Shown here in pieces: positions 1 through 8,009 of a DNA stretch of 64,000 nucleotides. The DNA is taken from assembly GCA_013141495.1 (NCBI GenBank), contig JABFQV010000008.1, positions 1 to 64,000 of the forward strand, in the 5' to 3' direction. The DNA is from Methylotenera sp. (GTDB lineage: Bacteria; Pseudomonadota; Gammaproteobacteria; Burkholderiales; Methylophilaceae). How positions within the stretch are numbered: position 1 is the stretch's first letter; each line of letters begins with the position of its first letter. A program made the position numbers and the translations under genes. The notes beneath the pieces are model-generated. The model had not been told where the DNA came from. It was given only the letters and a program-made list of their open reading frames with translations, and did not search any database.

Positions 1-240
1 ATATTACATATAATAATTTAATTCATCAAAAAGTCAAATAAAACTGCTTCAATTTTGTGAATTATAAGCAAAATTCTAAGTTATCCTTGGGGTCAAAGTT
101 GCAATTTTTAATCGGCAAAGGTAATACTTTTTTTGAAAATATAAAAATAAAAAAGCGATCTTAAATGGCATTATTCGCCAAATAAAATTCACGTGAGACC
201 AAGTTAACTTATTGATTTTAATTATTATCCTTTTAAAATC
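1..240. other. AT-rich sequence with no recognisable gene
   Basis: No ORF in the track covers this stretch and I recognise no gene, RNA or repeat in it. It is visibly more AT-rich than the housekeeping genes to the right and ends at a partial tRNA. This would fit the outer edge of an acquired island lying to the left of the window, but that is inference only. Confidence 0.4.
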
Positions 241-262
241 ATAATGTTACGCGCTGGAGGTT

Positions 263-312
263 AGAAGATTCATAATCCTGGGGTCGAGGGTTCAAGTCCC
301 TCTTTCCCACCA
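263..312 (+). pseudogene. 3' fragment of a CAT-anticodon tRNA (possible attachment-site remnant)
   Basis: From the anticodon loop (TTCATAA, CAT at 271-273) the sequence runs through a T-arm (GAGGG / TTCAAGT / CCCTC) to an encoded CCA at 310-312, as in elongator tRNA-Met or tRNA-Ile2. The 5' part is not tRNA: no matching acceptor strand or full D-arm precedes it, and the 5' side of the anticodon stem pairs badly. Between T-stem and discriminator there are only six acceptor bases instead of seven. I therefore read it as a non-functional 3' end. Such anticodon-loop-to-CCA blocks are the usual target copied by tRNA-integrating islands, so this may be an att scar. Confidence 0.6.
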
Positions 313-316
313 ATAA

Positions 317-348
317 AGACGCCCCTCTCGAGAGATTGGGGCGTTTTC
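317..348 (+). terminator. Intrinsic terminator after the tRNA fragment
   Basis: The stem ACGCCCC / GGGGCGT closes a loop that contains CTCGAG and is followed by TTTT. It sits five bases after the tRNA CCA end, where a tRNA gene terminator is expected. Tail and stem fit Rho-independent termination on the plus strand. Confidence 0.7.
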
Positions 349-819
349 AATTGTGCGCAATGGGACACTAGCGGGGCAATTGGAGAAAATAACCAGCAAC
401 AACTCCACCCCACCGCTACACCCACCAACACCAACTCGTAATTAGTTATTTTTCACTGAATTCAAGACTTTTTTGAGCGTAACTACCCCACCAATGCCCC
501 GCGAGCCTCATTTACATTACTTTTATCTAATAGATAGAATAACTTACAAGATTAAACCGTAAGATACCAAGTCCGTAGTAGATATTTTTCACCGTGCAAG
601 CTTTGATTAAACCAACAGTGATAAAGGGTAAACCCTGGCAGCAATTGAGAAAAGAACCAATAGTCTTTTTTAATGTTATGTAGTTTCACACTAGAGGCAT
701 TTTGTTTATGCTTAACCACCACTGCAAATGGGTCGATGCTGATTAAAAAACTCAAATTGAACTGCTACGCGACATTAGCTGGAAATTACAGGTGGCGAGG
801 TAAGGCGCTCACTAAATAA
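349..819. other. Gene-poor spacer with a long-range inverted repeat
   Basis: I see no convincing gene here. The 67-residue minus-strand ORF at 552-755 resembles nothing I know. Two similar arms in inverted orientation, AGCGGGGCAATTGG near 370 and CCAATGCCCCGCGA near 493, flank about 110 bases of CCACC-rich sequence. This might be a decayed end of a mobile element. Confidence 0.35.
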
Positions 820-2178
820 TCACTTCATTACGCCAAATAAGTACAAAAATACCGCAAAAATAGCGATTGGCGCCACGATATTGTTAGTGAAGCGCCATAA
901 ATCATAGCCATTGCGATGCAGGTTTAGCTCTTCTTGTGAGTGGTTTTTTTTCATGAAATAGCCTGCAAAAATTGCCATGAATAAGCCGCCTAACGGCAAT
1001 AGTATGGTCGAGGTGAGCTTGTCTAGGGTTTCAAAGATATTAAGTCCGGAGATGATTTTTATTTCTTTCCATTCATTGAACGAAAGTAATACCGCTATGC
1101 CTAGCAACCAAACACTAATGCCAATTAACAAGGCGGCAGTTGTTCTTTTCATGGCTTTGTTTTCAACAATCCATGCGATGGCGGGTTCTACTAACGAGAT
1201 AGAAGATGACCAGGCGGCAAAGGCTACTAGCATGAAAAATAAGGTGCCAATGAAGTGACCCCCAGGCATGTGCCCAAAGGCAATAGGCAGGGTTTGAAAA
1301 ATCAAGCCAGGCCCTGCGGCGGCGGGTAGGTGATTGGCAAAAACCAAGGCATAAATTGCAAGCCCGACTAACAGCCCGAGCATTGTGTCTGCAATGGCAA
1401 TGTAAATGGTGGTGCGCGCAATTGAGATGTGGCGTTGTAAATAGGAACCATAGACCATGACGGCGCCCATGCCCAAGCTTAAAGAAAAAAAGGCATGACC
1501 TAAAGCCGTTAATACGACCGCTGGTGTGATTTTTCCAAAATCAGGGTTGAACATAAACTGTACGGCCAAGTGCATGTCACCTTCTGATAAGCTGTAGCCT
1601 AATAGCACAAGCAGTATCATGAATAATGCGGGGATCAAGATGTTGTTGGCTTTTTCTAAGCCTGAATTTACGCCACGCGCCACCACGCCCATGGTGAGTA
1701 GCATAAAAACGGTGTGCCAGAAAAGCAGTGTGACAGGTGAGGCGAGTAAGGCGTTAAAGTTAGCGATTGACTGAGGGCCTTCAATGCCCGCAAATGTGCC
1801 AATTGCCGCATAGTAGATGTAACTTAAAACCCAGCCACCGATGACGCTGTAAAAGCCAAGAATTAAAAGACCGGTGACCATGCCCATGCCACCTAGATAT
1901 TTCCAAGAACGTGAAACATTGGCTTCCGCTGCCAAGGCTTGCATGCCGTTGTATGGGTTTTTTTGCGCACGACGGCCAAGTAAAATTTCAGTCATCATCA
2001 GCGGAATGCCTACCAATAGAATGCATAGGATAAACACTAGAACAAAAGCACTGCCGCCATTAACGCCTATCATGTAGGGTAGTTTCCAGATGTTGCCCAA
2101 GCCAATGGCAGAGCCGGCGGTGGCTAACATGAATGTCCAGCGATTACCCCAGTGACTACGTTTGACGGGTAGGTTCAT
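820..2178 (-). CDS. Sodium-dependent transporter, SNF/NSS family
   Basis: Predicted inner-membrane symporter of the neurotransmitter:sodium symporter family, which imports amino acids or related amines with Na+. The first segment carries the family signature, with ATAGSAIGLGNIWKLPY at about residues 19-35; this is the unwound TM1 that binds Na+ and substrate in LeuT-fold proteins. The rest is a string of about eleven hydrophobic segments, and 452 residues is normal for the family. The track start is a TTG; the ATG at 2178 follows GAGAG at a good distance, so I use it. The gene is monocistronic by position. Substrate cannot be told from sequence. Confidence 0.88.
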   Translation of the reverse strand: MNLPVKRSHWGNRWTFMLATAGSAIGLGNIWKLPYMIGVNGGSAFVLVFILCILLVGIPLMMTEILLGRRAQKNPYNGMQALAAEANVSRSWKYLGGMGMVTGLLILGFYSVIGGWVLSYIYYAAIGTFAGIEGPQSIANFNALLASPVTLLFWHTVFMLLTMGVVARGVNSGLEKANNILIPALFMILLVLLGYSLSEGDMHLAVQFMFNPDFGKITPAVVLTALGHAFFSLSLGMGAVMVYGSYLQRHISIARTTIYIAIADTMLGLLVGLAIYALVFANHLPAAAGPGLIFQTLPIAFGHMPGGHFIGTLFFMLVAFAAWSSSISLVEPAIAWIVENKAMKRTTAALLIGISVWLLGIAVLLSFNEWKEIKIISGLNIFETLDKLTSTILLPLGGLFMAIFAGYFMKKNHSQEELNLHRNGYDLWRFTNNIVAPIAIFAVFLYLFGVMK

Positions 2179-2323
2179 AATGGCTCTCAAATGCTATTTT
2201 TATGATAATAATTAATTTAAGACTTTTTAAAATCAAGATTAATGCTGCATGCAGAAAATCCCATACAAACGCTAAACTCAAAATAAAACATGGTAAATAA
2301 CAGTGGTATTTATATTGCACAGG

Positions 2324-3742
2324 TTATGAATTTAGTTTTTTGTGCTGTTTATTTAGTTTGCTGTGGTGCATGGAGTAGGCAAAATAAATGATGATGCCAG
2401 CTAATATCCACAAACCAAACCTAAGCCAAGTACTTGCTGGTAAAAATGTCATCAACGCACCACATGAAACTACGCCCAACACCGGAATTAAAGGGTTCCA
2501 CGGATTTTTAAATGGTCGATGAAGTTCAGGCTGGCGAATACGCAATACGATGACGCCAACACAAACCATAACAAAGCTGGCTAAAGTACCGATGTTTACA
2601 GTTTCTGCCAACTCGCCCAAAGGAATAAAACCGGCAACTAACGATACAATAAAACCGCACATTAAAATGATGCGTGTAGGCGTTTTTCGGTCTGGGTTAA
2701 CCTTTGAAAAAACAGGTGAGATCAAGCCATCTCGGCTCATAGCAAATAGGATACGGGTCAAGCCGTAAAGCAGAACCAGCAGCACTGTGATGAGCCCGGC
2801 AAGCACGCCTGTTGCAACTAAAGTAGATGACCAGGTGTGCCCGATCCTTGTTAATGCATAGGCTACTGGTGAAGATACGTTGAGTTCTGTATAAGATACG
2901 ATGCCAGTAAGTAAACCCGATACGACAATATAAACAATGGTGCAAAAGACGAGTGAGCTGAGCAATCCTATGGGTAAGTCGCGTTGAGGATTTTTTGCTT
3001 CTTCTGCGGCGGTAGAAACCGCATCAAAACCGAAATAGGCAAAGAACACTAAAGATGCGCCAGCTAATACGCCAATGTTTTTACCATTTTCTAAGGTGCT
3101 GAACCAGCCGAATGGCATGAATGGTTGCCAGTTATCTGTGTTGAGATGCGCGGAGGCTAAAGCAATAAAAATGGCGATGGTTGAGAGCTTAATAACTACG
3201 ATAATGTTATTAAAGCGCGCGCTTTCTTTAACGCCGATAATTAACAAAATAGTGAGTACCCAGATAATGGCAAATGCTGGCAGATTGATTACTCCGCCCA
3301 TGACTGGAGCTTTGGTAATGGCCTCAGGTAAATATATATTAAAGTTGCTCAGGGTATTGATAAAATAGCCGGCCCAGCCGTTAGCAACGGCAGCGGCACC
3401 AACGCCGTACTCCAGAAGCAGAATCCACCCCATTACCCATGCGATAAATTCGCCGAATGCTACATAGCTATAGCCATAAGCGCTACCAGAGCCACCGACT
3501 GAAGCGGCAAGCTCTGCATAAGCGAGCGCCGCAAAACCAGATGCAACCCCGGCGATAATGAAGGACAGCACTACAGCCGGACCAGATTGTGTTGCAGCGG
3601 CTATGCCAGTCAATACAAAAATACCGGTGCCAATTGCGCAGCCGATTCCCAAAAGTGCTAAGTCAAACGCTGAGAGGCACTTCTTTAGACCGCTGTCTGA
3701 ATGTGCGGTGATTGCTTTAGTGCGCAGAAGCTGCTTGAGCAT
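2324..3742 (-). CDS. APC-superfamily amino acid permease (cationic amino acid transporter type)
   Basis: A 472-residue polytopic membrane protein. TM1 contains the APC motif GIGCAIGTGIF at about residues 32-42, and TM3 and the loops (GSAYGYSYVAFGEFIAW, FFAYFGFDAVSTAAEEAKNPQ) match the CAT/YfnA-like group that exchanges or imports amino acids. About twelve to thirteen hydrophobic segments are visible. The ATG at 3742 is preceded by AAGGA. It lies 145 bases upstream of the NSS transporter on the same strand, so the two may form a transport pair, but no shared operon signal is visible. Substrate is unknown. Confidence 0.88.
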   Translation of the reverse strand: MLKQLLRTKAITAHSDSGLKKCLSAFDLALLGIGCAIGTGIFVLTGIAAATQSGPAVVLSFIIAGVASGFAALAYAELAASVGGSGSAYGYSYVAFGEFIAWVMGWILLLEYGVGAAAVANGWAGYFINTLSNFNIYLPEAITKAPVMGGVINLPAFAIIWVLTILLIIGVKESARFNNIIVVIKLSTIAIFIALASAHLNTDNWQPFMPFGWFSTLENGKNIGVLAGASLVFFAYFGFDAVSTAAEEAKNPQRDLPIGLLSSLVFCTIVYIVVSGLLTGIVSYTELNVSSPVAYALTRIGHTWSSTLVATGVLAGLITVLLVLLYGLTRILFAMSRDGLISPVFSKVNPDRKTPTRIILMCGFIVSLVAGFIPLGELAETVNIGTLASFVMVCVGVIVLRIRQPELHRPFKNPWNPLIPVLGVVSCGALMTFLPASTWLRFGLWILAGIIIYFAYSMHHSKLNKQHKKLNS

Positions 3743-3870
3743 ACATGGTGTCCTTTTGAGTGCTTCTTAAAAAATATCAACGATTAAAAATAACGGTGAA
3801 TTAATTGCTAGCCAATCGTAAACATTAAAATAATGATGGTCAATGAAAACTCACTATAGTGTTTCAGATT

Positions 3871-5175
3871 TTAGCTATTGAACATGGCCTTAAGTGCCGC
3901 AATCATGTAACTATGGTCAAGAACTCCTGCGCTTTCTCTAATACTATGCATTGCCCACATTGGCGAACCTACATCAACACTGGGAATACCTAAGTTTGAT
4001 GCCACAATTGGGCCAATGGTACTGCCGCAGCCTAAATCTGTGCGGTGCGCATATTGCTGATAAGGCACATTTGCACGTTCACAAAGTTTAATAAAGCGCG
4101 CCGCCGTGTCAGCATTGGTTGAATAGCGCTGATTGGCATTGGTTTTGATGACAGGGCCATGGTTGACCAAGACATGGTGACAAGGCTCATAAGCATTGGG
4201 GTGGTTGGGATGGTAGGCGTGCGCCATGTCTGCACTGATAAAAAAGCTTTGCGCTAATGTGCGTAACCGCGCCTCTTCAGCCAAGCCGGTGCTGGCGGCA
4301 ATGCGATTGATGACATCGGATAAAAAGCTGCCGCTTGCACCAGATGCACTTTCGCTACCGACTTCTTCATGGTCAAACAGCGCGCAGATACTGGTTGCTT
4401 GTTGGTTTTTTGTGGCTAAAAGTGCGGTGACCGCCGCATGACATGAGGCCAAGTTATCCAGTTGGCTATTGGCGATAAACACTTGCTGAGCACCCCAGAA
4501 TACCCCTTTTTGCGTATCAAAAACATTGAACTCAAAGGTCAAAATATCTTTTACTTCGACTTCGAGAGCTTGCGCAATATAGGCTAAAAATTGTTTATCG
4601 GCTTCGATACCATCTTCGCTCTCGGCAAAAAGCAGTGGTAACTCAGTTTGTTTGTTGAGCTTTAAACCTTGATCATTCACCTCACGGTTCATGTGGATGG
4701 CTAAATTTGGCAAACGCATCAGCGCATCATCAAACTTCAACAACCTGATTTCATGACCATGTTCAGCCCGAATAGTAACGCGCCCGGCAATACTTAAATC
4801 GCGGTCAGTAAATGTGGCTAAAATCGGCCCGCCATAGACTTCAACGCCAATTCTCACCAAACCATTGCTAGCAAATGCCGCTTGTGGTTTGAGTCGCAGC
4901 CCAGGTGAATCGGTATGTGCGCCAACGATGCGTAGCCCGGTATTGGGTAGTGGTTGCTCACCAAGCGTGAAGGCAATAATCGATGCACCAGCACGCGTTA
5001 CAAAATAACTTCCCCCAGTTGTAAGCTGCCAAGTTTTCGTTTCATCAAGTCGGGTAAACCCTTGACTGAGCAGTCGCTGTTTAACATTATTAACCGCATG
5101 CCACGGGCTAGGGCTTGCATCAATAAAGCTGAGCAAGTCTTGGGCTTGTGTGCGAACTTCGGCTGAGATATTCAT
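3871..5175 (-). CDS. M18 family aminopeptidase
   Basis: Cytosolic dinuclear zinc aminopeptidase of the aspartyl-aminopeptidase (M18) family, which removes N-terminal, often acidic, residues from peptides. Metal-ligand regions are visible: HTDSPGLRLKP (His87, Asp89), QLDNLAS (Asp240), the catalytic FDHEEVGSES (about 268-276) and a C-terminal MAMHSIRE histidine. The full length of 434 residues matches bacterial members (PepC/ApeB type). It starts 17 bases after hemF ends, so it is probably the last gene of the purD-hemF transcript. No strong ribosome binding site is seen before the ATG. Confidence 0.9.
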   Translation of the reverse strand: MNISAEVRTQAQDLLSFIDASPSPWHAVNNVKQRLLSQGFTRLDETKTWQLTTGGSYFVTRAGASIIAFTLGEQPLPNTGLRIVGAHTDSPGLRLKPQAAFASNGLVRIGVEVYGGPILATFTDRDLSIAGRVTIRAEHGHEIRLLKFDDALMRLPNLAIHMNREVNDQGLKLNKQTELPLLFAESEDGIEADKQFLAYIAQALEVEVKDILTFEFNVFDTQKGVFWGAQQVFIANSQLDNLASCHAAVTALLATKNQQATSICALFDHEEVGSESASGASGSFLSDVINRIAASTGLAEEARLRTLAQSFFISADMAHAYHPNHPNAYEPCHHVLVNHGPVIKTNANQRYSTNADTAARFIKLCERANVPYQQYAHRTDLGCGSTIGPIVASNLGIPSVDVGSPMWAMHSIRESAGVLDHSYMIAALKAMFNS

Positions 5176-5192
5176 GATGGTGATGGATTGAG

Positions 5193-6095
5193 CTAGAGCC
5201 AGTCTTTTTCAATCAAAAAGTCTGTATAAAGTTTTGATTCCGGGCTACCAACTTCGGGTTTCCAGTCGTAACGCCATTTTACGATGGGCGGCATCGATAG
5301 CAAAATCGACTCAGTGCGACCATTAGACTGCAAGCCAAATAAGGTGCCACGGTCGTACACCAGATTAAATTCCACATAACGCCCACGTCTGTAAGCTTGG
5401 AAATCGCGTTCGCGCTCGCCATAGGGCGTGTCTTTGCGGCGTTGCACAATTGGCAAGTAGGCTTGCAAAAAGCTGTCACCCACAGCACGGTGAAACGCAA
5501 AGCTACGTTCGAAACCTAACTCGTTGAAGTCATCATAGAAAATACCGCCGATGCCACGCGGCTCTTGACGGTGTTTAAGGTAAAAGTACTCGTCACACTC
5601 TTTTTTAAATTTTGGGTAGTAAGCTGGATCGAAGGCATCCAAGGCGGTTTTATTGGTACGATGAAAATGCTCTGCATCCTCTTCAAAGCCATAATAAGGT
5701 GTTAGATCCATGCCGCCGCCAAACCACCAAATATCCTCCTCAGCCTCGTTTGGCGCTTTCGCCACAAAAAATCGTACATTCATGTGTACGGTAGGAATGT
5801 ACGGATTGCGCGGGTGAAAAACCAGTGATACGCCCATCGCCTCCCATGCGCGGCCTGCGGCTTCAGGGTGTGCGGCACTGGCAGAAGGTGGCAGTTTATT
5901 GCCCAGTACGTGAGAAAACCCCACGCCGGCGCGTTCAAATACATTGCCTTCTTCCAGCAAGCAAGAAGTACCGCCGCCGCCTTCGGGGCGTTGCCAGCTA
6001 TCTTGCAGAAAATTTTTGCCATCAACCAACTCAACGGCTTCTACGATCTTTGCTTGCAGGTTTTGTAAATAACTTAGTACGTCTTGGGTATTCAT
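5193..6095 (-). CDS. hemF: Oxygen-dependent coproporphyrinogen III oxidase
   Basis: Catalyses the aerobic oxidative decarboxylation of coproporphyrinogen III to protoporphyrinogen IX in haem synthesis. The 300-residue length and the highly conserved blocks [10 protein letters not shown] (about 101-110), [16 protein letters not shown] and [18 protein letters not shown] are all present, so the enzyme appears intact. GAGGTC precedes the ATG. It follows purD by only 16 bases, a linkage common in betaproteobacteria, and is probably cotranscribed with it. The window's haem-protein cluster at 15.7-17.2 kb would draw on this pathway. Confidence 0.97.
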   Translation of the reverse strand: MNTQDVLSYLQNLQAKIVEAVELVDGKNFLQDSWQRPEGGGGTSCLLEEGNVFERAGVGFSHVLGNKLPPSASAAHPEAAGRAWEAMGVSLVFHPRNPYIPTVHMNVRFFVAKAPNEAEEDIWWFGGGMDLTPYYGFEEDAEHFHRTNKTALDAFDPAYYPKFKKECDEYFYLKHRQEPRGIGGIFYDDFNELGFERSFAFHRAVGDSFLQAYLPIVQRRKDTPYGERERDFQAYRRGRYVEFNLVYDRGTLFGLQSNGRTESILLSMPPIVKWRYDWKPEVGSPESKLYTDFLIEKDWL

Positions 6096-6111
6096 GATTG
6101 ACCTCTACGGC

Positions 6112-7380
6112 TTAGCCTTTAATGGCACGGTAGCCAATGTCGGTACGGAATTGTGCGCCGTTGAATTTGATTTCTTTTGTTATTTTATAGGCTTGCTGTT
6201 GCGCAAATTTTACTGTTTCACCCAAGGCTGTTACGCAAAGTACACGGCCGCCACTGGTGACTACTTTGCCATCTTTTAGCGTTGTGCCGGCGTGAAATAC
6301 ATGCGCATCTACTAAGTTTTTAGGCAAGCCTGTAATTTCATCACCTAACTTTGGCGTTTCTGGGTAATTAGCAGATGCCATTACCACGCCTAATGCAAAA
6401 CGTCTATCCCACTCAGCCTCAGCACGGTCTAGTGTGCCATTGACTGCATGTTCCATCAGCGCGACTAAATCACTTTTTAAACGCATCATAATTGGCTGCG
6501 TTTCTGGGTCACCCATGCGGCAGTTAAACTCTAACGTTTTGACATTGCCATTTGGGCTGATCATTAAGCCTGCATATAAAAAGCCTGTGTATGGAATGCC
6601 ATCTTTTGCCATGCCTTCAACCGTAGGTTTGATAATTTCGCGCATGACTTTTGCGTGAATTTCAGGCGTAACCACTGGTGCGGGTGAGTAAGCGCCCATG
6701 CCACCGGTGTTGGGGCCAAGGTCCGCGTCTAATAAGCGTTTGTGATCCTGACTTGTGGCAAGGGCTAAGATATTTTTGCCATCCACCATCACCATAAAGC
6801 TCGCTTCTTCACCTTGCAAAAACTCTTCAATCACAACACGTGCGCCGGCCGCACCTAGTTTGTTATCTTCGAGCATGGCGTCGATTGCAGCGTGGGCTTC
6901 GTCATCTCTCATGGCAACCACCACACCTTTGCCAGCGGCCAAGCCATCCGCTTTAATCACAATCGGCGCACCTTGCTGGCTCACATAATCATGCGCCAGT
7001 TTGGCGTCAGTAAAAGTGGCATAAGCCGCAGTGGGGATGTTGTGGCGCACCATAAAGGCTTTGGCAAAATCTTTGCTAGATTCCAATTGCGCAGCGGCTT
7101 GGGTGGGGCCGAAAATCTTGAGGCCTGCCGCGCGAAAGGCATCGACCACACCCTGAGATAGCGGTGCTTCAGGGCCGACAATGGTGAGATGAATTTTTTC
7201 ATCCTGCGCAAACTTTACTAAATCAGCCACCGCAGTAATCGGCACATTCATCATATCTGGGTTAATTGCAGTGCCAGCATTGCCAGGCGCCACATAGACG
7301 CGGCTGACTTCTTTATTGTGGGTGACTTTCCACGCGAGCGCATGTTCACGACCGCCACTGCCGATGACTAATATTTTCAT
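6112..7380 (-). CDS. purD: Phosphoribosylamine-glycine ligase (GARS)
   Basis: ATP-grasp enzyme of de novo purine synthesis that joins glycine to 5-phosphoribosylamine to give GAR. The N-terminal MKILVIGSGGREHALAWK, the central IKADGLAAGKGVVVA and LGPNTGGMGAYSPAPVV, and a C-terminal EFNCRMGDPETQ block are all typical; 422 residues is full length. The track starts at GTG, but GGAGG lies seven bases before the ATG at 7380, which also begins the conserved sequence. Upstream, where purH would normally adjoin, a two-gene cassette intervenes (7428-9418). Confidence 0.97.
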   Translation of the reverse strand: MKILVIGSGGREHALAWKVTHNKEVSRVYVAPGNAGTAINPDMMNVPITAVADLVKFAQDEKIHLTIVGPEAPLSQGVVDAFRAAGLKIFGPTQAAAQLESSKDFAKAFMVRHNIPTAAYATFTDAKLAHDYVSQQGAPIVIKADGLAAGKGVVVAMRDDEAHAAIDAMLEDNKLGAAGARVVIEEFLQGEEASFMVMVDGKNILALATSQDHKRLLDADLGPNTGGMGAYSPAPVVTPEIHAKVMREIIKPTVEGMAKDGIPYTGFLYAGLMISPNGNVKTLEFNCRMGDPETQPIMMRLKSDLVALMEHAVNGTLDRAEAEWDRRFALGVVMASANYPETPKLGDEITGLPKNLVDAHVFHAGTTLKDGKVVTSGGRVLCVTALGETVKFAQQQAYKITKEIKFNGAQFRTDIGYRAIKG

Positions 7381-7427
7381 TACCACCCCTCCATCAGGAG
7401 CTATTTTTTTAATTAAGATTGTGGCGA

Positions 7428-8009
7428 TTAACTCAATAATTCTTTGAGATAGATTTTTTCGCCATTTGAAATTTCACGCTTATATGCTTTATCTGGTGCT
7501 GTTTTAGTCAATTTTTCTGGTTTGGCTACTGTTGTTGTTTTATTTAATGATGTTGGTTTCCCGCCCCATAAAACAATGTAACGCTCATCTGTAATCATTA
7601 ATTTCAGTGCGTGAAACTCTTCAATAAGAGCGATAGCATAATGTACAAATTGACGTGTGCTTTTGAATTGATTGGCGTAGCCAGTTGGGTTGTTAGATTT
7701 TAAATCAATATAAATTACAGTGAGTTTGTCATTGCGAACTAAAAAAATTACGTTATCACAAGCGCAATGATGTCCATGCTTGGCATTGCTGTTATCACTG
7801 ACGGCTAGCAATGGAGACATTTTTGCTAACTTACCACGCCCTTTATCTGGGTTTATTGAAATCCAATCTCCATTAGGAGTGGTTAAAGTAACTTTTCTGA
7901 GCTTGGCTGACACATCAGTTTCTTCAATTAAAATGTGAGCATGTTGGTCGCCGCGATAAGTTACACAAGAAAGAGACTCCCTCAGCTTGTCTATCTTAGC
8001 TGACAGCAT
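7428..8009 (-). CDS. Small protein with nuclease-like D...DxK pattern, partner of the upstream AAA ATPase
   Basis: I do not recognise the family. The 193-residue protein has a predicted beta-hairpin segment CACDNVIFL (Asp85) followed by LTVIYIDLKS (Asp102, Lys104). This spacing and hydrophobic context resemble the D...(D/E)xK core of PD-(D/E)XK nucleases. HGHHCACD just before Asp85 could bind metal, and the C-terminal third is Lys/Thr-rich. The ATG at 8009 shares a base with the TGA of the ATPase gene (TGATG), implying translational coupling. Sequence here is clearly AT-richer than purD (one sampled 60-base row counts 19 G/C against 28). The nuclease role is inference. Confidence 0.6.
   Translation of the reverse strand: MLSAKIDKLRESLSCVTYRGDQHAHILIEETDVSAKLRKVTLTTPNGDWISINPDKGRGKLAKMSPLLAVSDNSNAKHGHHCACDNVIFLVRNDKLTVIYIDLKSNNPTGYANQFKSTRQFVHYAIALIEEFHALKLMITDERYIVLWGGKPTSLNKTTTVAKPEKLTKTAPDKAYKREISNGEKIYLKELLS

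Noticed and set aside
241-312. Reading the tRNA-like sequence as an intact tRNA gene
   Set aside because: The 5' acceptor strand and D-arm cannot be found, the anticodon stem does not close, and the acceptor 3' side is one base short.
552-755. 67-residue minus-strand ORF in the spacer after the tRNA fragment
   Set aside because: No recognisable family, no convincing ribosome binding site, and located in a region that looks non-coding.
1-819. CRISPR array or insertion sequence at the window start
   Set aside because: No regularly spaced repeats, no transposase frame and no terminal inverted repeats with target duplication were seen.
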